In this document: positions 62,522 to 64,000 of the stretch, one piece after another
Layout of the letters: every line of letters begins with the position of its first letter
Numbering within the stretch: position 1 is the first letter of the stretch
Assembly: GCA_015501585.1 (NCBI GenBank)
Contig: JADNRY010000002.1
Coordinates: 496,001 to 560,000 of the forward strand
Source: Rhodocollybia butyracea
Taxonomy: Eukaryota > Basidiomycota > Agaricomycetes > Agaricales > Omphalotaceae
Length of the DNA: 64,000 nucleotides
Direction: 5' to 3'
Position numbers and translations under genes: made by a program
The notes under the pieces: generated by a model
What the model was told of the DNA's origin: nothing
Databases searched by the model: none
Seen by the model: the letters and a program-made list of their open reading frames with translations, nothing else

Positions 62522-64000
62522 ATGGGAAAAGGTCGTAAAACCAATAAGACGAAACCTACTGTCTCTATTCCCAATTCTGGAGCCGTTTCGTCGTCGTCGT
62601 CGTCAGCGAGCTCTCCAGTTACACCGCCCAAAACGCCCGCCGATGAAGGTATCGAGTTCTTCCAATCTCCTATAACTCCAGGAGAATCGCCTTTGCGCGT
62701 CTATGAGCTTCGTTTAGACATCGATGGCGGTCCTCACAAGGATCGCTCTGTGAGTTTTTCATATTCTGTGACGCGTTATCGAAGTCTGACTATTATTAGT
62801 ATATTCGTCTTCCTCCAGCTTATGTTCCCTACATCCTTCGTGTCTCTATTGATGCTGGAACACCCGCTTCTATGAATGGTGTCTTCAAGACCAACTTCCC
62901 CCTGGATGGTGGTAGGTTCGACCGAGCGAGGTTCACAGAACGCAAGTACGTGGCAACTACACAGTTTTACGCGCATATATGCTTATAACTACATACATTT
63001 AGGCTTCCCTCCGACTTCTCGAAGCCCATTCAAGTCGATTTGCCTATCTCGCATGCTGGTGCATTCGTCTTCTGGGTCGAATACGGTGGGGAGGCACCCA
63101 ATGAACGTGTCCAAGGCCGCAAAGGCTTTTTCAATGTAGATCCAGTACTTCGCATCAAGGGCCGATCTCCTATACTATCATCTGAGCTCTCTCCCCTTCC
63201 TCCTAAGTCTGGCGCTGTGCTTCAGAACGACACAATCGATCTTCCTCTGGACGGACTGTCTATTCTGACCATTGTGTCCAAGTGGATGGGCCCAGTGTCT
63301 GACTGGAAGAAACACTTCGCCGAGGCCAAGGATCGCGGATACACAATGATTCACTACACACCCCTGCAAGAGCGCGGAGAAAGCGATAGTCCTTATTCGA
63401 TCCGAGATCAGTTCAAATATGATTCGGGCATGTTCAATGGCCCACCAGAGGTCGATGGTGGGAAAGCCAAAGTAGAAGCGATCCTCAAAGTCGCTCGAGA
63501 GGAGTACGGATTGCTCAGCCTCACCGATGTCGTTCTCAACCACACTGCGAATGACAGCCCTTGGCTAGTGAACCACCCTGAATCTGGTACAGTTATTCTC
63601 GCTTTTATTCTGCCAAATCCACTAAGATGAATTGAAACATAGGTTTCAGCCCTGCGAACTCTCCACATCTTACTCCGGCCCTCGAGCTTGATACCGCTAT
63701 GATTGAGTTCTCGAGCAGTCTTGTATCGAGAGGACTTCCGTCTGTGGTACATACTGAGAATGATGTCAACGCTCTCATGGATGCTTTCCACGCACTCGTG
63801 AACGATCTCAACCTGTGGCAGTACTATATACTCGATCCCGCACGAGAGAAAGACTCCATCAAAGCTGTCCTAGCTTCGAAAACCTCCACTCCTTGGTGTG
63901 GAGTCTCTGTCGCAGGCAAATCCGTTACCGAACTCGCCGAGATCCTCCGAGGGTCGAGCGTCATTATCGGTCGCGGTGAGCTCGCGTCTAGGTTCAGTGT
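62522..64000 (+). CDS. GDB1: Glycogen debranching enzyme (4-alpha-glucanotransferase/amylo-1,6-glucosidase), 3' partial
   Basis: The N-terminal third of the bifunctional debranching enzyme, running off the right edge. It starts at MGKGRKTNKTKPTVSIPNSG, has a Ser-rich lead, then the N-terminal beta domain (YELRLDIDGGPHKDRS, YIRLPPAYVPYILRVSIDAG) and the GH13-type glucanotransferase start. That start comprises LPLDGLSILTIVSKWMGPVS, GYTMIHYTPLQERGESDSPY, SIRDQFKYDSGMF, LLSLTDVVLNHTANDSPWL and NHPESGFSPANSPHLTPALE, all diagnostic of AGL/Gdb1. LTDVVLNHTA is conserved region I. Introns near 62750-62800, 62947-63000 and 63586-63642 follow GT...AG. It degrades glycogen branch points in the cytosol. 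It lies 181 bp downstream of the MAP kinase gene on the same strand, with a TTTCTTTCTTTCTCTGAC pyrimidine tract in between. Confidence 0.96.

Overview
This is nuclear DNA of a filamentous fungus, most likely an agaricomycete basidiomycete. Genes are cut by many introns of about 50-60 nt with GT(R)NGT...YAG borders, and neighbouring genes lie close together on both strands. The identifiable products are eukaryotic or fungal: CWC24, SPT5, RRP9, a SUR2-type hydroxylase, an FMP32-like protein, VRG4, a Kss1/Pmk1-type MAP kinase, pyruvate carboxylase and glycogen debranching enzyme. There is no rRNA, intact tRNA or CRISPR array. The species cannot be named from the sequence alone.

Layout. 1-7.4 kb: the end of a zinc alcohol/formaldehyde dehydrogenase gene, CWC24, a KLHDC4/Kel3-type kelch gene and an unknown gene. 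7.7-10.9 kb is mobile DNA: a 2.6-kb Mutator-like element with terminal inverted repeats and a 10-bp target duplication, then a 373-bp near-perfect palindrome. 12.4-15.8 kb holds a tandem duplication carrying two small secreted protein genes; the second copy is split upstream by a 603-bp hAT-type MITE with an 8-bp target duplication. 16.3-19.5 kb: a sphingolipid C4-hydroxylase, an FMP32/MCUR1-like mitochondrial protein and a ubiquitin C-terminal hydrolase. 19.5-31.4 kb is gene-poor, with one Ecl1-like zinc-knuckle gene. 31.4-49.6 kb is a dense housekeeping block: RRP9, nitronate monooxygenase, pyruvate carboxylase, GDP-mannose transporter, a large GT2-like glycosyltransferase and SPT5.

49.7-57.3 kb is the most unusual part. 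It is a segmental tandem array alternating pieces of an HFI1/ADA1-like (SAGA) pseudogene with two paralogous secreted-protein genes. Each secreted protein is built from two alternating modules, X and Y, each encoded by one exon and used twice (signal peptide-X-Y-X-Y-tail). I do not recognise the family. 57.3-60.7 kb is gene-poor and has a wobble-perfect 33-bp hairpin. The window ends with a MAP kinase gene and the 5' half of a glycogen debranching enzyme gene.

The conserved genes are unrelated housekeeping genes, not a pathway cluster. Functional links are local: VRG4 and the GT2-like gene share a 98-bp divergent promoter and both fit Golgi glycosylation. Coordinates of multi-exon genes span start codon to stop codon; exon limits are in the evidence where I worked them out, and the summed exon lengths of those models keep frame.
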